Source: Idiomarina fontislapidosi (GTDB lineage: Bacteria; Pseudomonadota; Gammaproteobacteria; Enterobacterales; Alteromonadaceae). Taken from it: a DNA stretch of 64,000 nt. The notes under the pieces were generated by a model that saw only the letters and a list, made by a program, of their open reading frames with translations, had not been told where the DNA came from and did not search any database. Location of the stretch: contig NZ_QJST01000008.1 of assembly GCF_003226255.1 (NCBI RefSeq), positions 62,001 to 126,000 on the forward strand. Direction: 5' to 3'. Of this stretch, positions 50,598 through 59,716 are shown piece after piece; the first letter of the stretch is position 1, and every line of letters begins with the position of its first letter. The translations under genes were made by a program, and so were the position numbers.

Positions 50598-52146
50598 AAT
50601 AACCGAAATTCGTTTAGTACTTGGCGATCAGCTGAATGCTAAACATAGTTGGTGGCGAGAGAAGCAGGACCACGTGTTATATGTGATGATGGAGATGCGT
50701 CAGGAAACGGATTACGTCAAACACCATATACAAAAAATCACTGCGTTTTTTCTTGCCATGCGCAACTTTGCTCAAGCGCTCGAGCACGCGGGTCATCGCG
50801 TTCATTACATCAGGTTAGATGACGCGGATAACACGCAATCACTGACGAATAATTTAGAAAACCTCCTCCAACAACACACCAAAGCCAACCTGAGCTGTAT
50901 GTTGCCGGATGAGTATCGCGTCGACCATCAATTGCGTAGCTGGGCAGGTAAACTCGACCTCGATATTAATTGGGTTGATAGTGAGCACTTTCTGACGCCT
51001 AGAGCCATTTTATCCGAGTGGTTCCCAGGCAAAGATAACTTCCTCATGGAAAGTTTTTATCGTCGCGTACGAAAGCAGTTTAATATAATGATGGAAGGCG
51101 ACAAACCCGAAGGGGGTCAATGGAACTACGACCATCAAAACCGCAATAAACTACCCAAAAATGAAACCGTGGTGGCCCCTTATTGTCCCGAAAACGACGT
51201 CACTGAAATTCATCAAATGCTTCAAGACCAAGATGTACAGTCGTTCGGTGAAATCGATCCGAAGCAATTCATTTGGCCGACAACACGCCAACAAGCACGT
51301 GATATTTTAGCGTTCTTTTGCCAACACCAATTGGCGCATTTTGGTACTTACCAAGATGCCATGACCGATACAGAAGTACATGATCACGCGTGGAGCTTGT
51401 ATCACTCACGACTATCCTTTGCGATGAACAGTAAGATGCTTCACCCCATGGAAGTGGTTAACGCGGTCATTGCTCACTGGCGTGAAAACCAAGACAGCAT
51501 TACGATTAATCAAGTCGAAGGGTTTGTGAGACAAATTATTGGTTGGCGTGAATTCATACGTGCGATTTATTGGCATCACATGCCGGCTTATAAAAACCTG
51601 AATGCCCTTAACCATCAACGCGATCTACCTCAGTTCTTTTGGAACGGCGAGACCCAGATGCGCTGTCTCTCGCAAGCCATCAAGCAATCATTAAAGTACG
51701 CATACGCGCACCATATCCAGCGACTCATGCTCACCGGGAACTTTGCACTGCTTGCAGGTTGCGATCCCGATCAAGTTGACGCTTGGTATTTGGGTATTTA
51801 CATTGACGCACTTGAATGGGTTGAACTCCCCAACACGCGAGGCATGAGCCAGTTCGCCGATAACGGTGTGCTCGCCACCAAACCGTACATATCGAGTGCT
51901 AACTATATCAAGAAGATGAGTAATCACTGCGCACAGTGCCGCTACAGTCCCGATAAAAAGACGGGCACGAACGCCTGCCCATTTAACTCGCTATACTGGC
52001 AATTCTTGTCTCGACACGAGTCCCATTTTAGCAATAATCAACGTATGGCAATGATGTATTCGCTTTGGAACAAGAAGCCTCAAGAAGAACAACGCGCTTT
52101 ATTGGACCAAGCGGAACATTACCTCAACAACATGGATGAGTTATAA
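50590..52146 (+). CDS. phrB: iron-sulfur bacterial cryptochrome/(6-4) photolyase (FeS-BCP, PhrB type)
   Basis: A 518-residue member of the prokaryotic (6-4) photolyase group. The N-terminal Rossmann-like antenna domain starts EIRLVLGDQLN, followed by DEYRVDHQL. The helical FAD domain has SRLSFAMNSKMLHPMEVV, INQVEGFVRQIIGWREFIRAIYWHHMP and RLMLTGNFALLAGCDPDQVDAWYLGIYIDALEWVELPNTRGMSQFADNG. The 4Fe-4S ligands are Cys359, 447, 450 and 463, with the same spacing (88, 3, 13) as Agrobacterium PhrB. It uses FAD and, in known members, a dimethyl-ribityl-lumazine antenna to repair (6-4) photoproducts. It is the middle gene of a three-gene operon and ends one base before the lipocalin start. Confidence 0.92.
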   Translation: MTKITEIRLVLGDQLNAKHSWWREKQDHVLYVMMEMRQETDYVKHHIQKITAFFLAMRNFAQALEHAGHRVHYIRLDDADNTQSLTNNLENLLQQHTKANLSCMLPDEYRVDHQLRSWAGKLDLDINWVDSEHFLTPRAILSEWFPGKDNFLMESFYRRVRKQFNIMMEGDKPEGGQWNYDHQNRNKLPKNETVVAPYCPENDVTEIHQMLQDQDVQSFGEIDPKQFIWPTTRQQARDILAFFCQHQLAHFGTYQDAMTDTEVHDHAWSLYHSRLSFAMNSKMLHPMEVVNAVIAHWRENQDSITINQVEGFVRQIIGWREFIRAIYWHHMPAYKNLNALNHQRDLPQFFWNGETQMRCLSQAIKQSLKYAYAHHIQRLMLTGNFALLAGCDPDQVDAWYLGIYIDALEWVELPNTRGMSQFADNGVLATKPYISSANYIKKMSNHCAQCRYSPDKKTGTNACPFNSLYWQFLSRHESHFSNNQRMAMMYSLWNKKPQEEQRALLDQAEHYLNNMDEL

Positions 52147-52147
52147 C

Positions 52148-52708
52148 ATGAATTATCTCAGTAAAGTCATTTTCGGTCTGGTCACATTGTCCGTGGTCGC
52201 TGGCGTATCGGGTTGCAAGTCTGATCCAACACCGGTTGCGCCTCCCGTAAAGAACTTCTCTGCACAAAAGTATTTAGGCAAATGGTATGAGATTGTTCGC
52301 ATGCCCCACAGCTTCGAAGAGAACTTACAAGGGGTAACGGCTGAGTATCGCTTAAATGCAGATGGCACCATTGAGGTCACTAATCGCGGCTACAACGTGG
52401 TCGATAAAGAATGGCAAACAGCGATTGGCAAAGCAGAGCCTGTGCAAGGTATGACGGCAGCTTATAAAGTCACGTTTTTTTGGCCTTTCTATGGTGGTTA
52501 CTACGTGAGTTGGTTATCGCCCGATTACAGCATGGCAATTGTCACGAGTGATTCGCATGATTATTTTTGGTTGCTATCACGCTCACCCAAGGTCGATCAG
52601 AGTGATATTGACTTTGCCCTAGCTAAAGCAAATGAATGGGGATATGACATCGACCAGATGATTGTCACGCAATCACTGGCCGATATCGGAGTGGCTAACG
52701 CCGATTAA
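52148..52708 (+). CDS. blc: outer-membrane lipocalin (Blc-like)
   Basis: A 186-residue lipoprotein with signal peptide and lipobox VSGC, then a lipocalin barrel. The first lipocalin signature is AQKYLGKWYEIVRMPHSFEENLQGVTAEY; NRGYNVVDKEWQTAIGKAEPV and YVSWLSPDYSMAIVTSDSHDYFWLLSRSP follow the Blc pattern. Blc binds lysophospholipids and helps maintain the outer membrane. The frame opens at 52136, but the ATG at 52148 follows the photolyase stop by one base and starts the signal peptide. Blc-type lipocalins occur beside photolyases in light-induced clusters of other proteobacteria, which fits the context. The stop overlaps that of deaD by four bases. Confidence 0.88.
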   Translation: MNYLSKVIFGLVTLSVVAGVSGCKSDPTPVAPPVKNFSAQKYLGKWYEIVRMPHSFEENLQGVTAEYRLNADGTIEVTNRGYNVVDKEWQTAIGKAEPVQGMTAAYKVTFFWPFYGGYYVSWLSPDYSMAIVTSDSHDYFWLLSRSPKVDQSDIDFALAKANEWGYDIDQMIVTQSLADIGVANAD

Positions 52709-54477
52709 TTAAATCGACGCGCAGCCGGTTGGCCTTTACGCGGGGCGCGGCGACGGTTGTCGCTGTTGCCTTTGCTCGCGCGAGGCGGCATTTTCTTAAG
52801 TGGACTATCCGATAACTCAAGTGCCATCGGTTGTTGACGTACTCGAGTACGCTGCAACGCTTTCTTCAGTTCTGCTGGCATACCTTTTGGCAATTGAACC
52901 AGTGAATGTTGAGCAAATAACTGAATCTGACCGATAAATTGGCTATCGATATCTGCTTCGTTAGCAATTGCGCCAACGATATCACCAGGGCGTGCACCGT
53001 GATCGCGACCCACTTGGATCTTGTAGGTATCAAATTCACTATCTGGCACACGTTTAGTGTTTGCACGTACACGCTTCTCGCCACGCTGTGGGCGTGCATT
53101 ATCACGCTCACCACGTTCTGCACGTTCAGTACGTTCCGGACGCGGACGTCGCTCTTCTTTTAAGAATAACGGCTGTTGCTCGTTACGTTGCGCAAGCAAG
53201 CTCAAAGCAACTTGCTCCGCAGTCATCGAGCCATCTTCCAACCAGCGAGCAAGAAGCTGCTGGATATTTGTATCAACGTCCGCCTCGAGCTGCTTCAACA
53301 GGCTCTGCTGCAACTGCTCTTGACGGAAGCGACTCAATTCATCAGCTGACGGTACGTCAAAGTATTCGATTGAGCCGTTAGTCAGTTTCTCGTAATGACG
53401 CAACAAGTGACGTTCTTTTCCACGATAGAACAAGATCGCCTCACCACTACGGCCAGCACGACCGGTACGACCGATACGGTGAACGTAAGACTCAGTATCA
53501 CTTGGCAAGTCATAGTTAATTACGTGAGTGATTTCAGGTACGTCAAGACCACGTGCAACAACGTCAGTTGCGACCAAAACTTTAATATGGCCGCTGCGCA
53601 ATTGCGTCACTGTCTGCTCGCGTTGTGCCTGGTTCAAATCACCACTCAATGGTGCTGCACGGAAACCCTGGCGTTGCAATAATTCAGCGACGTCCATCGT
53701 GTCTTGGCGTGTACGCACGAACACCAACGCACGCTGGTATTCCGTCACTTCTAAAAGACGAGTCAATGCGGTCATTTTCGTCATACCCATGACTTTCCAT
53801 GCGCGCTGACGAATGTTTGCTTTGGCTTGTTCTACCGGAGCAATGCGGATATTGACAGGCTCAGTTAAGTAAGTCTTTGCCAACTTACGAATCGCCGTAG
53901 GCATCGTCGCCGAGAATAACGCACGTTGTGCAGTATCTGGCACCGACTGTAAAATCGTTTCGATGTCTTCAATGAAGCCCATGTTTAACATTTCATCGGC
54001 TTCATCCAACACAGCAAAGCGCAAGCCATCGAGCTTTAACACTTTCTTGTTGAGCAAGTCGATTAAACGTCCAGGCGTACCAACAACCACAGAAGCACCA
54101 CGCTTGAGGGCTTGGATTTGCGGACCAAATGCGCTGCCACCGTATACCGTTGCAACTTCCATCCCTTTCATCAGCTTAGAAAAGCTTTCGATGGCATCAG
54201 CGACCTGAATCGCGAGCTCTCGGGTAGGTGTAACAACAAGCATTTGAGTTTGGCGTTGGTTTACATCGATAGACGCTAACGCAGGCAAAGAAAACGCGGC
54301 GGTTTTACCTGTACCTGTTTGCGCTTCACCCAGCACATCGTTGCCTTCTAATAAGCTAGGAATGGCTTGTTGCTGGATAGGGGTAGGTTGTGTGAAACCT
54401 AAAGCTTCAAGTTGATTTAAGACAACAGAAGGCAATGCCATGTCTTGGAAAGACACAGCTGTAGTATCATTTTTCAT
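52705..54477 (-). CDS. deaD: DEAD-box RNA helicase (DeaD/CsdA type)
   Basis: A 590-residue cold-shock/ribosome-assembly RNA helicase. Motifs in order: Q motif GFTQPTPIQQQAIP, AQTGTGKT, PTRELAIQ, DEAD, SAT, VFVRTRQ, RGLDVPEITHVINYDLPSD and HRIGRTGRAGR. A C-terminal DbpA-like RNA-binding domain (TYKIQVGRDHGARPGDIVGAIANEADIDSQFIGQIQLF) and an Arg-rich tail follow, matching DeaD rather than RhlB/SrmB. The frame opens with TTG at 54507; the ATG at 54477 has GAGA five bases upstream and begins the normal MKNDTTAVSFQDM N-terminus. A leader of about 140 bases is suggested by the promoter at 54627-54654, consistent with cold-shock control, which is an inference. Confidence 0.92.
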   Translation of the reverse strand: MKNDTTAVSFQDMALPSVVLNQLEALGFTQPTPIQQQAIPSLLEGNDVLGEAQTGTGKTAAFSLPALASIDVNQRQTQMLVVTPTRELAIQVADAIESFSKLMKGMEVATVYGGSAFGPQIQALKRGASVVVGTPGRLIDLLNKKVLKLDGLRFAVLDEADEMLNMGFIEDIETILQSVPDTAQRALFSATMPTAIRKLAKTYLTEPVNIRIAPVEQAKANIRQRAWKVMGMTKMTALTRLLEVTEYQRALVFVRTRQDTMDVAELLQRQGFRAAPLSGDLNQAQREQTVTQLRSGHIKVLVATDVVARGLDVPEITHVINYDLPSDTESYVHRIGRTGRAGRSGEAILFYRGKERHLLRHYEKLTNGSIEYFDVPSADELSRFRQEQLQQSLLKQLEADVDTNIQQLLARWLEDGSMTAEQVALSLLAQRNEQQPLFLKEERRPRPERTERAERGERDNARPQRGEKRVRANTKRVPDSEFDTYKIQVGRDHGARPGDIVGAIANEADIDSQFIGQIQLFAQHSLVQLPKGMPAELKKALQRTRVRQQPMALELSDSPLKKMPPRASKGNSDNRRRAPRKGQPAARRFN

Positions 54478-54626
54478 AAAATTCTCAAAATCATAAGGTG
54501 GTATCAAACCACGATGTGTGTTCGAGGGTTTCGCCCGGCCACCATTATGCTTTTGAGCATCTCTAGAAATTAGGCTTACCCTTACTCGGTCGCAGATTAT
54601 TTATCACGGATAACTGCGAGGCGCGA

Positions 54627-54654
54627 ATTGTACCGAGTTATAAGAAAATTACAA
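54627..54654 (-). promoter_or_regulatory. likely promoter of deaD with a long leader
   Basis: TTGTAA and TACAAT are separated by 16 bases on the minus strand. Transcription would start near 54620, leaving about 140 untranslated bases, which include a small GTGGT/ACCAC hairpin at 54498-54512. Confidence 0.45.
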
Positions 54655-54742
54655 CTCATTTGTATACGTTTTATGCATTTACGCATAGATAAACATTTAT
54701 TTTTCTAAAAAACTGAACCATTCTGCTGCTTTTTGCCTACAT

Positions 54743-54751
54743 TGATATACT
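54743..54751 (+). promoter_or_regulatory. extended -10 promoter of the aldehyde dehydrogenase operon
   Basis: TGATATACT is an extended -10 element (TGn-TATACT). No good -35 is present. Transcription would start near 54758, about 16 bases before the ATG, just upstream of a full AGGAGG. Confidence 0.4.
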
Positions 54752-54773
54752 AACCCGAATAACAGGAGGCGTT

Positions 54774-56231
54774 ATGTCATCTCACTCAATGTCGTCACTC
54801 ACGAAGCAGGATTGTTTTATTGAGGGACACTGGGTACCGACGGAAAAACGATTTGCCGTCACCAACCCTGCCAATGGCGAGGTAATCACTGAAGTGGCCG
54901 ACGCTGATGGAGACCTTACCCAGCGGGCTATCAACGCGGCTGAAACAGCTTTAGCCAAATGGCGCACCACATCAACTCAAGAGCGTGCTGCGTTATTGCG
55001 TAAATGGCATCAGGCGATTATCGACAACAAACAGGCGTTAGGTGAACTGATGAGCGCCGAGCAAGGCAAGCCTGTCGCCGAAGCGGTGGGCGAAGTAGAG
55101 TACGGCGCCAGCTTTGTTGATTGGTTTGCGGGTGAAGCGGAACGTATCAATGGAGACATCTTACCGATCACTGACAACAGTAAGCGTGTAATGGTGATTA
55201 AGCAGCCGGTTGGTGTATGCGCCGCAATCACTCCTTGGAACTTTCCAAATGCAATGATCACACGCAAGGTCGCACCCGCATTAGCAGCTGGCTGCACCAT
55301 TGTTGTTAAGCCGCCCCAACTGACACCGTTATCAAGCTTGGCATTGGCTCAGCTCGCTAGCGAAGTGGGTATCCCTGACGGAGTGATTAATATTTTACCA
55401 ACGACCGACTCAAAAACGGTCGGCGAGATTCTTGCCACATCTAAGCAAGTCAGAAAGCTGTCATTCACCGGTTCAACAGGTGTCGGCAAAATTTTGATGA
55501 AACAATGTGCCGAGAACATTAAGAAGATCTCTTTAGAACTTGGCGGCAATGCGCCATTCATCGTGTTTGATGATGCCGATTTAGATGAAGCGGCCGAGCA
55601 ACTCATGGCCTGTAAATTCCGCAACGGCGGCCAAACCTGTATTTCAGCTAACCGCGTGCTTGTACAAGACAGCGTTAAAGATGAATTCGTTAAGAAAATC
55701 GTCGCCAAAGTTAAAGCACTGAATGTAGGACCTGGAGACAAAGAAAATGTTGACCTCGGTCCACTTATTGATCAAGACGCCGTCGATAAAGTTCAGCGCC
55801 TTGTTATCAGTGCTAAATCTGACGGTGCAACGATCGAAGCCGGTGGTTCGGTGATGACCGAACTCGGTGACTTGTTCTACGCGCCCACAGTCGTATCAGG
55901 CGTCACCCAAGAGATGGATATCACGCAAGAAGAAATTTTTGGTCCAGTGATTGCGATTTCTACCTTTGAAACCGAGGAAGAAGCCGTACAACAGGCAAAT
56001 GATACGCCTTTTGGATTGGCTTCATATTTTGCGGCGAAAGACACAGCGCGCATATTCCGCGTCAGTGAAGGGTTGGAATATGGCATGGTCGGCGTTAATA
56101 CCGGCGGTATTTCTCATGCCTATAACCCGTTTGGTGGTATCAAAGAGTCGGGCATTGGACGCGAAGGGTCAAAATACGGTATAGATGAATATCTAGAGAT
56201 TAAGACCATTACGTTAGGCGGACTTGAATGA
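54774..56231 (+). CDS. gabD: NAD(P)-dependent succinate-semialdehyde dehydrogenase
   Basis: A 485-residue ALDH-superfamily enzyme of the GabD type, oxidising succinate semialdehyde to succinate; the substrate assignment rests on overall resemblance. Seen: DCFIEGHWVPTEKRFAVTNPANGEVI at the start, GVCAAITPWNFPNAMITRKVAPALAAGCT, FTGSTGVGK, Glu255 in LELGGNAPFIV and nucleophile Cys289 in GGQTCISANR, 34 residues apart as usual, then YNPFGGIKESGIGREG near the end. AGGAGG precedes the ATG. The gene overlaps the next aldehyde dehydrogenase by four bases. No gabT is nearby, so GABA breakdown as a route cannot be confirmed. Confidence 0.85.
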   Translation: MSSHSMSSLTKQDCFIEGHWVPTEKRFAVTNPANGEVITEVADADGDLTQRAINAAETALAKWRTTSTQERAALLRKWHQAIIDNKQALGELMSAEQGKPVAEAVGEVEYGASFVDWFAGEAERINGDILPITDNSKRVMVIKQPVGVCAAITPWNFPNAMITRKVAPALAAGCTIVVKPPQLTPLSSLALAQLASEVGIPDGVINILPTTDSKTVGEILATSKQVRKLSFTGSTGVGKILMKQCAENIKKISLELGGNAPFIVFDDADLDEAAEQLMACKFRNGGQTCISANRVLVQDSVKDEFVKKIVAKVKALNVGPGDKENVDLGPLIDQDAVDKVQRLVISAKSDGATIEAGGSVMTELGDLFYAPTVVSGVTQEMDITQEEIFGPVIAISTFETEEEAVQQANDTPFGLASYFAAKDTARIFRVSEGLEYGMVGVNTGGISHAYNPFGGIKESGIGREGSKYGIDEYLEIKTITLGGLE

Positions 56232-57613
56232 GCACCACCCCATCCGTAACTGAGTTATTCACATCACTCAGTAACACCTATAAAACCGGGCTATCACGCC
56301 CGGTTTTTTGGCGTAAACAGCAGCTCGAAGGTATAAAGCGTTTTTTAACCCATGAACAACACGCCATAGAGCAGGCGCTAGCCGATGATTTAGGTAAACA
56401 TCCCAGCGAAAGTCGACTCACGGAACTTAACTATTTGCTGAGTCACATCGACTATACCTTAAAGCATCTCGCCAAATGGATTAAACCGACCCGTGTACGA
56501 ACCCCCTTACTCGCATGGCCAGGCTCCAGCCAACTGTATCCAGAGCCATTGGGGACGGTGCTCGTTTTAGGGGCTTGGAACTATCCACTGCAATTACTTA
56601 TTGCACCCGCTATCGCAGCCATTGCCGCCGGTAATTGTGTGGTGCTAAAACCTTCAGAGCACGCGCCTAAAACAGCCGAAGTGATCGCTAACAAGCTGAG
56701 TGATTATATTGATAGTCATGCCATCAAAGTCGTCACTGGCGATGTAGCAATCGCTGATCAGTTAACCCAGCTCCCGTTTGACCACATTTTTTACACGGGT
56801 GGCAGTAATGGCGCTCGGGCTGTGCTTCGCAATGCCGCCACTCATTTAACACCGACAACTCTCGAACTCGGCGGAAAAAGTCCGGCGATTGTGAGTGAGG
56901 ACTGCGATCTTGAAGTGACCGCACGGCGGATCGTTTGGGGTAAGTACCTTAATGCGGGTCAGACGTGCATCGCACCTGACTATGTTCTAGTTCAGGATAC
57001 GGTGCGCGACGCGTTGATTGAGCAAATAAAGCGTCAAATCGAAACTTTCTATGGCGCCGATCCACAACAAAGTGATGATTATGGTCGGATTATCAGTGTC
57101 AATCACTGGCAGCGCTTAATCAAATTAATGGAAGGCACTGAAGTGCTCACAGGTGGCGATTATAAGCGTAAGGAAAAATACATCGCACCCACGCTGATTA
57201 ATCTTGATGGATTAGATGACCAACACCCACTTCATCATGAAGAGATTTTCGGCCCGCTTCTGCCCATCAAGTCAGTGTCGTCTATCCAAACCGCCATCGA
57301 CTACGTTAACGCGAAACCTAAACCTCTAGCTTGCTACGCCTTCAGTAAAAGTAACCGGACGCTGGCACAGATTAAAACGCATGTTAGTGCTGGTAGCTAC
57401 TGCGCTAACGATACCTTGATGTTTATGCTCAATGAAGAGCTTCCGTTCGGCGGTGTAGGTCAAAGTGGAATGGGTCGTTATCACGGCAAATTCGGATTCG
57501 ATACGCTAAGTCACCACAAGTCGGTTATGACCCGTTCATTTAAGTTTGATGTTGCACTGCGATACCCACCCTACACCCAACTTAAGGACAAGGTGCTGGC
57601 ATGGCTTAAGTAA
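56228..57613 (+). CDS. class 3 aldehyde dehydrogenase (coniferyl/fatty aldehyde type)
   Basis: A 461-residue aldehyde dehydrogenase of the ALDH3-like group, shorter than GabD and closest in layout to bacterial coniferyl aldehyde dehydrogenase (CalB). Motifs: PLGTVLVLGAWNYPLQLLIAPAIAAIAAGNCVVLKPSE, FYTGGSNGARAVL, Glu213 in LELGGKSPAIV, Cys247 in NAGQTCIAPDY, and LPFGGVGQSGMGRYHGKFGFDTLSH. A C-terminal basic segment (RSFKFDVALRYPPYTQLKDKVL) is typical and may aid membrane contact. It is coupled to gabD by an ATGA overlap, so the pair may handle aldehydes from one catabolic route or act in detoxification. The substrate is unknown. Confidence 0.8.
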   Translation: MSTTPSVTELFTSLSNTYKTGLSRPVFWRKQQLEGIKRFLTHEQHAIEQALADDLGKHPSESRLTELNYLLSHIDYTLKHLAKWIKPTRVRTPLLAWPGSSQLYPEPLGTVLVLGAWNYPLQLLIAPAIAAIAAGNCVVLKPSEHAPKTAEVIANKLSDYIDSHAIKVVTGDVAIADQLTQLPFDHIFYTGGSNGARAVLRNAATHLTPTTLELGGKSPAIVSEDCDLEVTARRIVWGKYLNAGQTCIAPDYVLVQDTVRDALIEQIKRQIETFYGADPQQSDDYGRIISVNHWQRLIKLMEGTEVLTGGDYKRKEKYIAPTLINLDGLDDQHPLHHEEIFGPLLPIKSVSSIQTAIDYVNAKPKPLACYAFSKSNRTLAQIKTHVSAGSYCANDTLMFMLNEELPFGGVGQSGMGRYHGKFGFDTLSHHKSVMTRSFKFDVALRYPPYTQLKDKVLAWLK

Positions 57614-57685
57614 TTTCGCCATTGAATTTCTTATCCATAGCCCCGATGTTGCATGGTATTGATACATTTAAATAAAGGCTGACTC

Positions 57686-58537
57686 ATGGCACAAAGCAAT
57701 ATTGTCGATATTACCTTGCAGAATTTTCAGCAGGTTTTACTAGAAGGTTCAAAAGAGCGTTTAGTCATCATTGATTTTTGGGCGGATTGGTGCGAACCAT
57801 GCAAACAATTGATGCCTGTGCTCGAGCGTATTGCGAGCCAATACCCCGATGATATTACCTTGGCAAAGATTAATTGTGACGAGCAACAAGAGCTCGCCAT
57901 GCAGTTTGGCGTGCGTAGTTTACCAACGGTAGCCTTCTTTAAAGACGGGCAGCCCGTTGATAGCTTCGCCGGTGTTAAATCTGAATCCGAAATTATGACC
58001 CTGCTTGAACCCCACCTACCAGGTCCAGCAGACACCTTCATCCAGAGAGCCCAGCAAGCACTTGCTGAAGGTAACGCGGCAGAAGCCTACACGCAGGCTA
58101 AACAAGCCTATGACATTGATAGTCGCAATATGGTTACGGTTAAACTTCTCGCCGAAGCCGCCGTCGATCATGGTCGTTTAGCGCAAGCAAAAGAGCTTGC
58201 TGCGAGTATCCCGATGGTTGAGCAGGATAGCGACTATCAACGCATTATGAGCAAAATCGAGCTTGCCGAAGACAGTGCCGACTCGCCAGAAATACAAGCG
58301 CTACAAGCGCAAGTCGAGGAAGCGCCTGACAACACTGAACTAAAAATCAAATTGGCGTTGCAATTGCACCAGTCACACCGAGACGAAGAAGCCATTGCAT
58401 TGTTATTTGATGTCATGCGCAAAGACCCTGCAAGCACAGAAGCCAGAAAGTACGTTTTGGACGTCATCAATCAGCTACCTGATGGTGATCCGCTCGCATC
58501 CAAGGCGCGTAGAACGTTATACAGCATGATGTATTAA
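57686..58537 (+). CDS. cnoX: thioredoxin-TPR chaperone CnoX (YbbN-like)
   Basis: A 283-residue protein with a thioredoxin domain (residues 1-110) and a C-terminal tetratricopeptide part (115-283). The active site is WADWCEPCK (Cys36, Cys39), so a redox-active CxxC is kept, whereas E. coli CnoX has SQHC. The TPR region includes AQQALAEGNAAEAYTQAKQAYDID. In E. coli CnoX protects substrates from hypochlorous-acid damage and hands them to GroEL. The intact CxxC suggests that this form may also reduce disulfides. A strong terminator follows directly. Confidence 0.88.
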   Translation: MAQSNIVDITLQNFQQVLLEGSKERLVIIDFWADWCEPCKQLMPVLERIASQYPDDITLAKINCDEQQELAMQFGVRSLPTVAFFKDGQPVDSFAGVKSESEIMTLLEPHLPGPADTFIQRAQQALAEGNAAEAYTQAKQAYDIDSRNMVTVKLLAEAAVDHGRLAQAKELAASIPMVEQDSDYQRIMSKIELAEDSADSPEIQALQAQVEEAPDNTELKIKLALQLHQSHRDEEAIALLFDVMRKDPASTEARKYVLDVINQLPDGDPLASKARRTLYSMMY

Positions 58538-58560
58538 TGGCTGTTCACTAGCAACGAGTT

Positions 58561-58590
58561 CGGCCGGTTCCCTCAACCGGCCGCTTTTTT
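58561..58590 (+). terminator. rho-independent terminator of cnoX, abutting zapE
   Basis: CGGCCGGTT and AACCGGCCG form a perfect nine-base stem with a five-base loop, followed by C and six T. The last T is directly followed by the zapE ATG. Confidence 0.93.
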
Positions 58591-59658
58591 ATGATAAAAA
58601 CTCAATATCAAAGCCTAATCCACTCGGGAAAATTACAAGCAGATACGCTGCAAGCATCAGTGTGCGCACGGCTTGAACACCTTCGCCAGCAACTTGTTCA
58701 GTCAATTGAACCAACCTCTGTGTATATTTACGGCCCGGTGGGGCGCGGAAAGTCGATGTTGATGGATTTGTTTTACGGTCAGTTGAACATTTCAGAAAAA
58801 GTCAGGTTGCATTATCACCACTTCATGAAGCATATCCACGACCAGCTCAACCAGCGCCAAGGTGAATCCGACCCCTTATTGAGTATCGCAGAAGCATGGG
58901 CGCAGGATTATCGCGTGATATGCCTTGATGAATTTATCGTCGAAGATATTGGTGATGCCATGCTATTAGCTAACCTCTGGCAAGCGTTATTTAGCCATGG
59001 CGTGACCCTCGTAACCACCTCAAATACGCCGCCGTCTGAACTGTATCGCGGTGGACTGGCGCGTCATCGTTTTGAGCCTTTTATTCGATTACTCGAGCAA
59101 CAATGCGATATCGTTGACCTTGATTCGGGCATTGATTACCGACGACTGAAACAAGGCGAGGCACCCTACTACTTTATCGACTTGCCAGAGCATCGCTTCA
59201 AACAGCATGTCACCAATCAGTTCGGTGATTTAACACCGCGTGACTCCGTTACCATTATGAACCGCGAGTTGCCGTGCCAATGCGGCTCTAACAGCGCCAT
59301 CTTATTTGACTTTAATCAGCTTTGCTCCGGTCCTCGAAGTCAACGCGACTACATGGAGCTGGCATCCCGCTATAAGCAAATTGCGATTAATCATGTTCCG
59401 CGTTTTACCTTTAAGCCCAAACATGCTGCCCAGCAAGGTATTGAGGAAGGTTATCAACGCGCCGCCACACATCAGCACGAGAGCCACTTAGATAACGAAG
59501 CGCGTCGTTTTATTGCGTTGGTCGATGAATGCTACGACCGCGGTTGTTTACTGGTGCTAAACGCCGCCGATGAGCCTGATCGCCTGTACCAAGCAGAGCT
59601 ACTTAAGTTTCCATTTCAACGGTGTGTTTCACGGATTATAGAAATGCAGTCTTGGTAA
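58591..59658 (+). CDS. zapE: cell division protein ZapE (AFG1-like ATPase)
   Basis: A 355-residue P-loop ATPase matching ZapE (YhcM), which in E. coli associates with FtsZ late in division and with stress. Walker A is GPVGRGKS at 48-55; Walker B is VICLDEFIVED; sensor VTLVTTSNTPPSELYRGGL and C-terminal SRSQRDYMELASRYKQI-like and EARRFIALVDECYD segments match the family. The ATG at 58591 sits immediately after the T-run of the cnoX terminator with no ribosome-binding site and no alternative upstream start (TAG in frame at 58549). Expression must come by read-through, by a promoter within the hairpin region, or by a leaderless mRNA. Confidence 0.88.
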   Translation: MIKTQYQSLIHSGKLQADTLQASVCARLEHLRQQLVQSIEPTSVYIYGPVGRGKSMLMDLFYGQLNISEKVRLHYHHFMKHIHDQLNQRQGESDPLLSIAEAWAQDYRVICLDEFIVEDIGDAMLLANLWQALFSHGVTLVTTSNTPPSELYRGGLARHRFEPFIRLLEQQCDIVDLDSGIDYRRLKQGEAPYYFIDLPEHRFKQHVTNQFGDLTPRDSVTIMNRELPCQCGSNSAILFDFNQLCSGPRSQRDYMELASRYKQIAINHVPRFTFKPKHAAQQGIEEGYQRAATHQHESHLDNEARRFIALVDECYDRGCLLVLNAADEPDRLYQAELLKFPFQRCVSRIIEMQSW

Positions 59659-59716
59659 GAGTTGCTCTGAAACCTGGTAAATAGTAAGTTTGCTTAAAAA
59701 ACAATTAAGCATCGTT

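Noticed and set aside
53057-53381. Plus-strand open frames opposite the Arg-rich tail of deaD
   Set aside because: Repetitive Arg/Glu codons produce long open frames on the other strand; no independent evidence of coding.
54498-54512. GTGGT/ACCAC hairpin in the deaD leader
   Set aside because: A five-base stem alone is too weak to call a riboswitch or attenuator; mentioned only as part of the leader.
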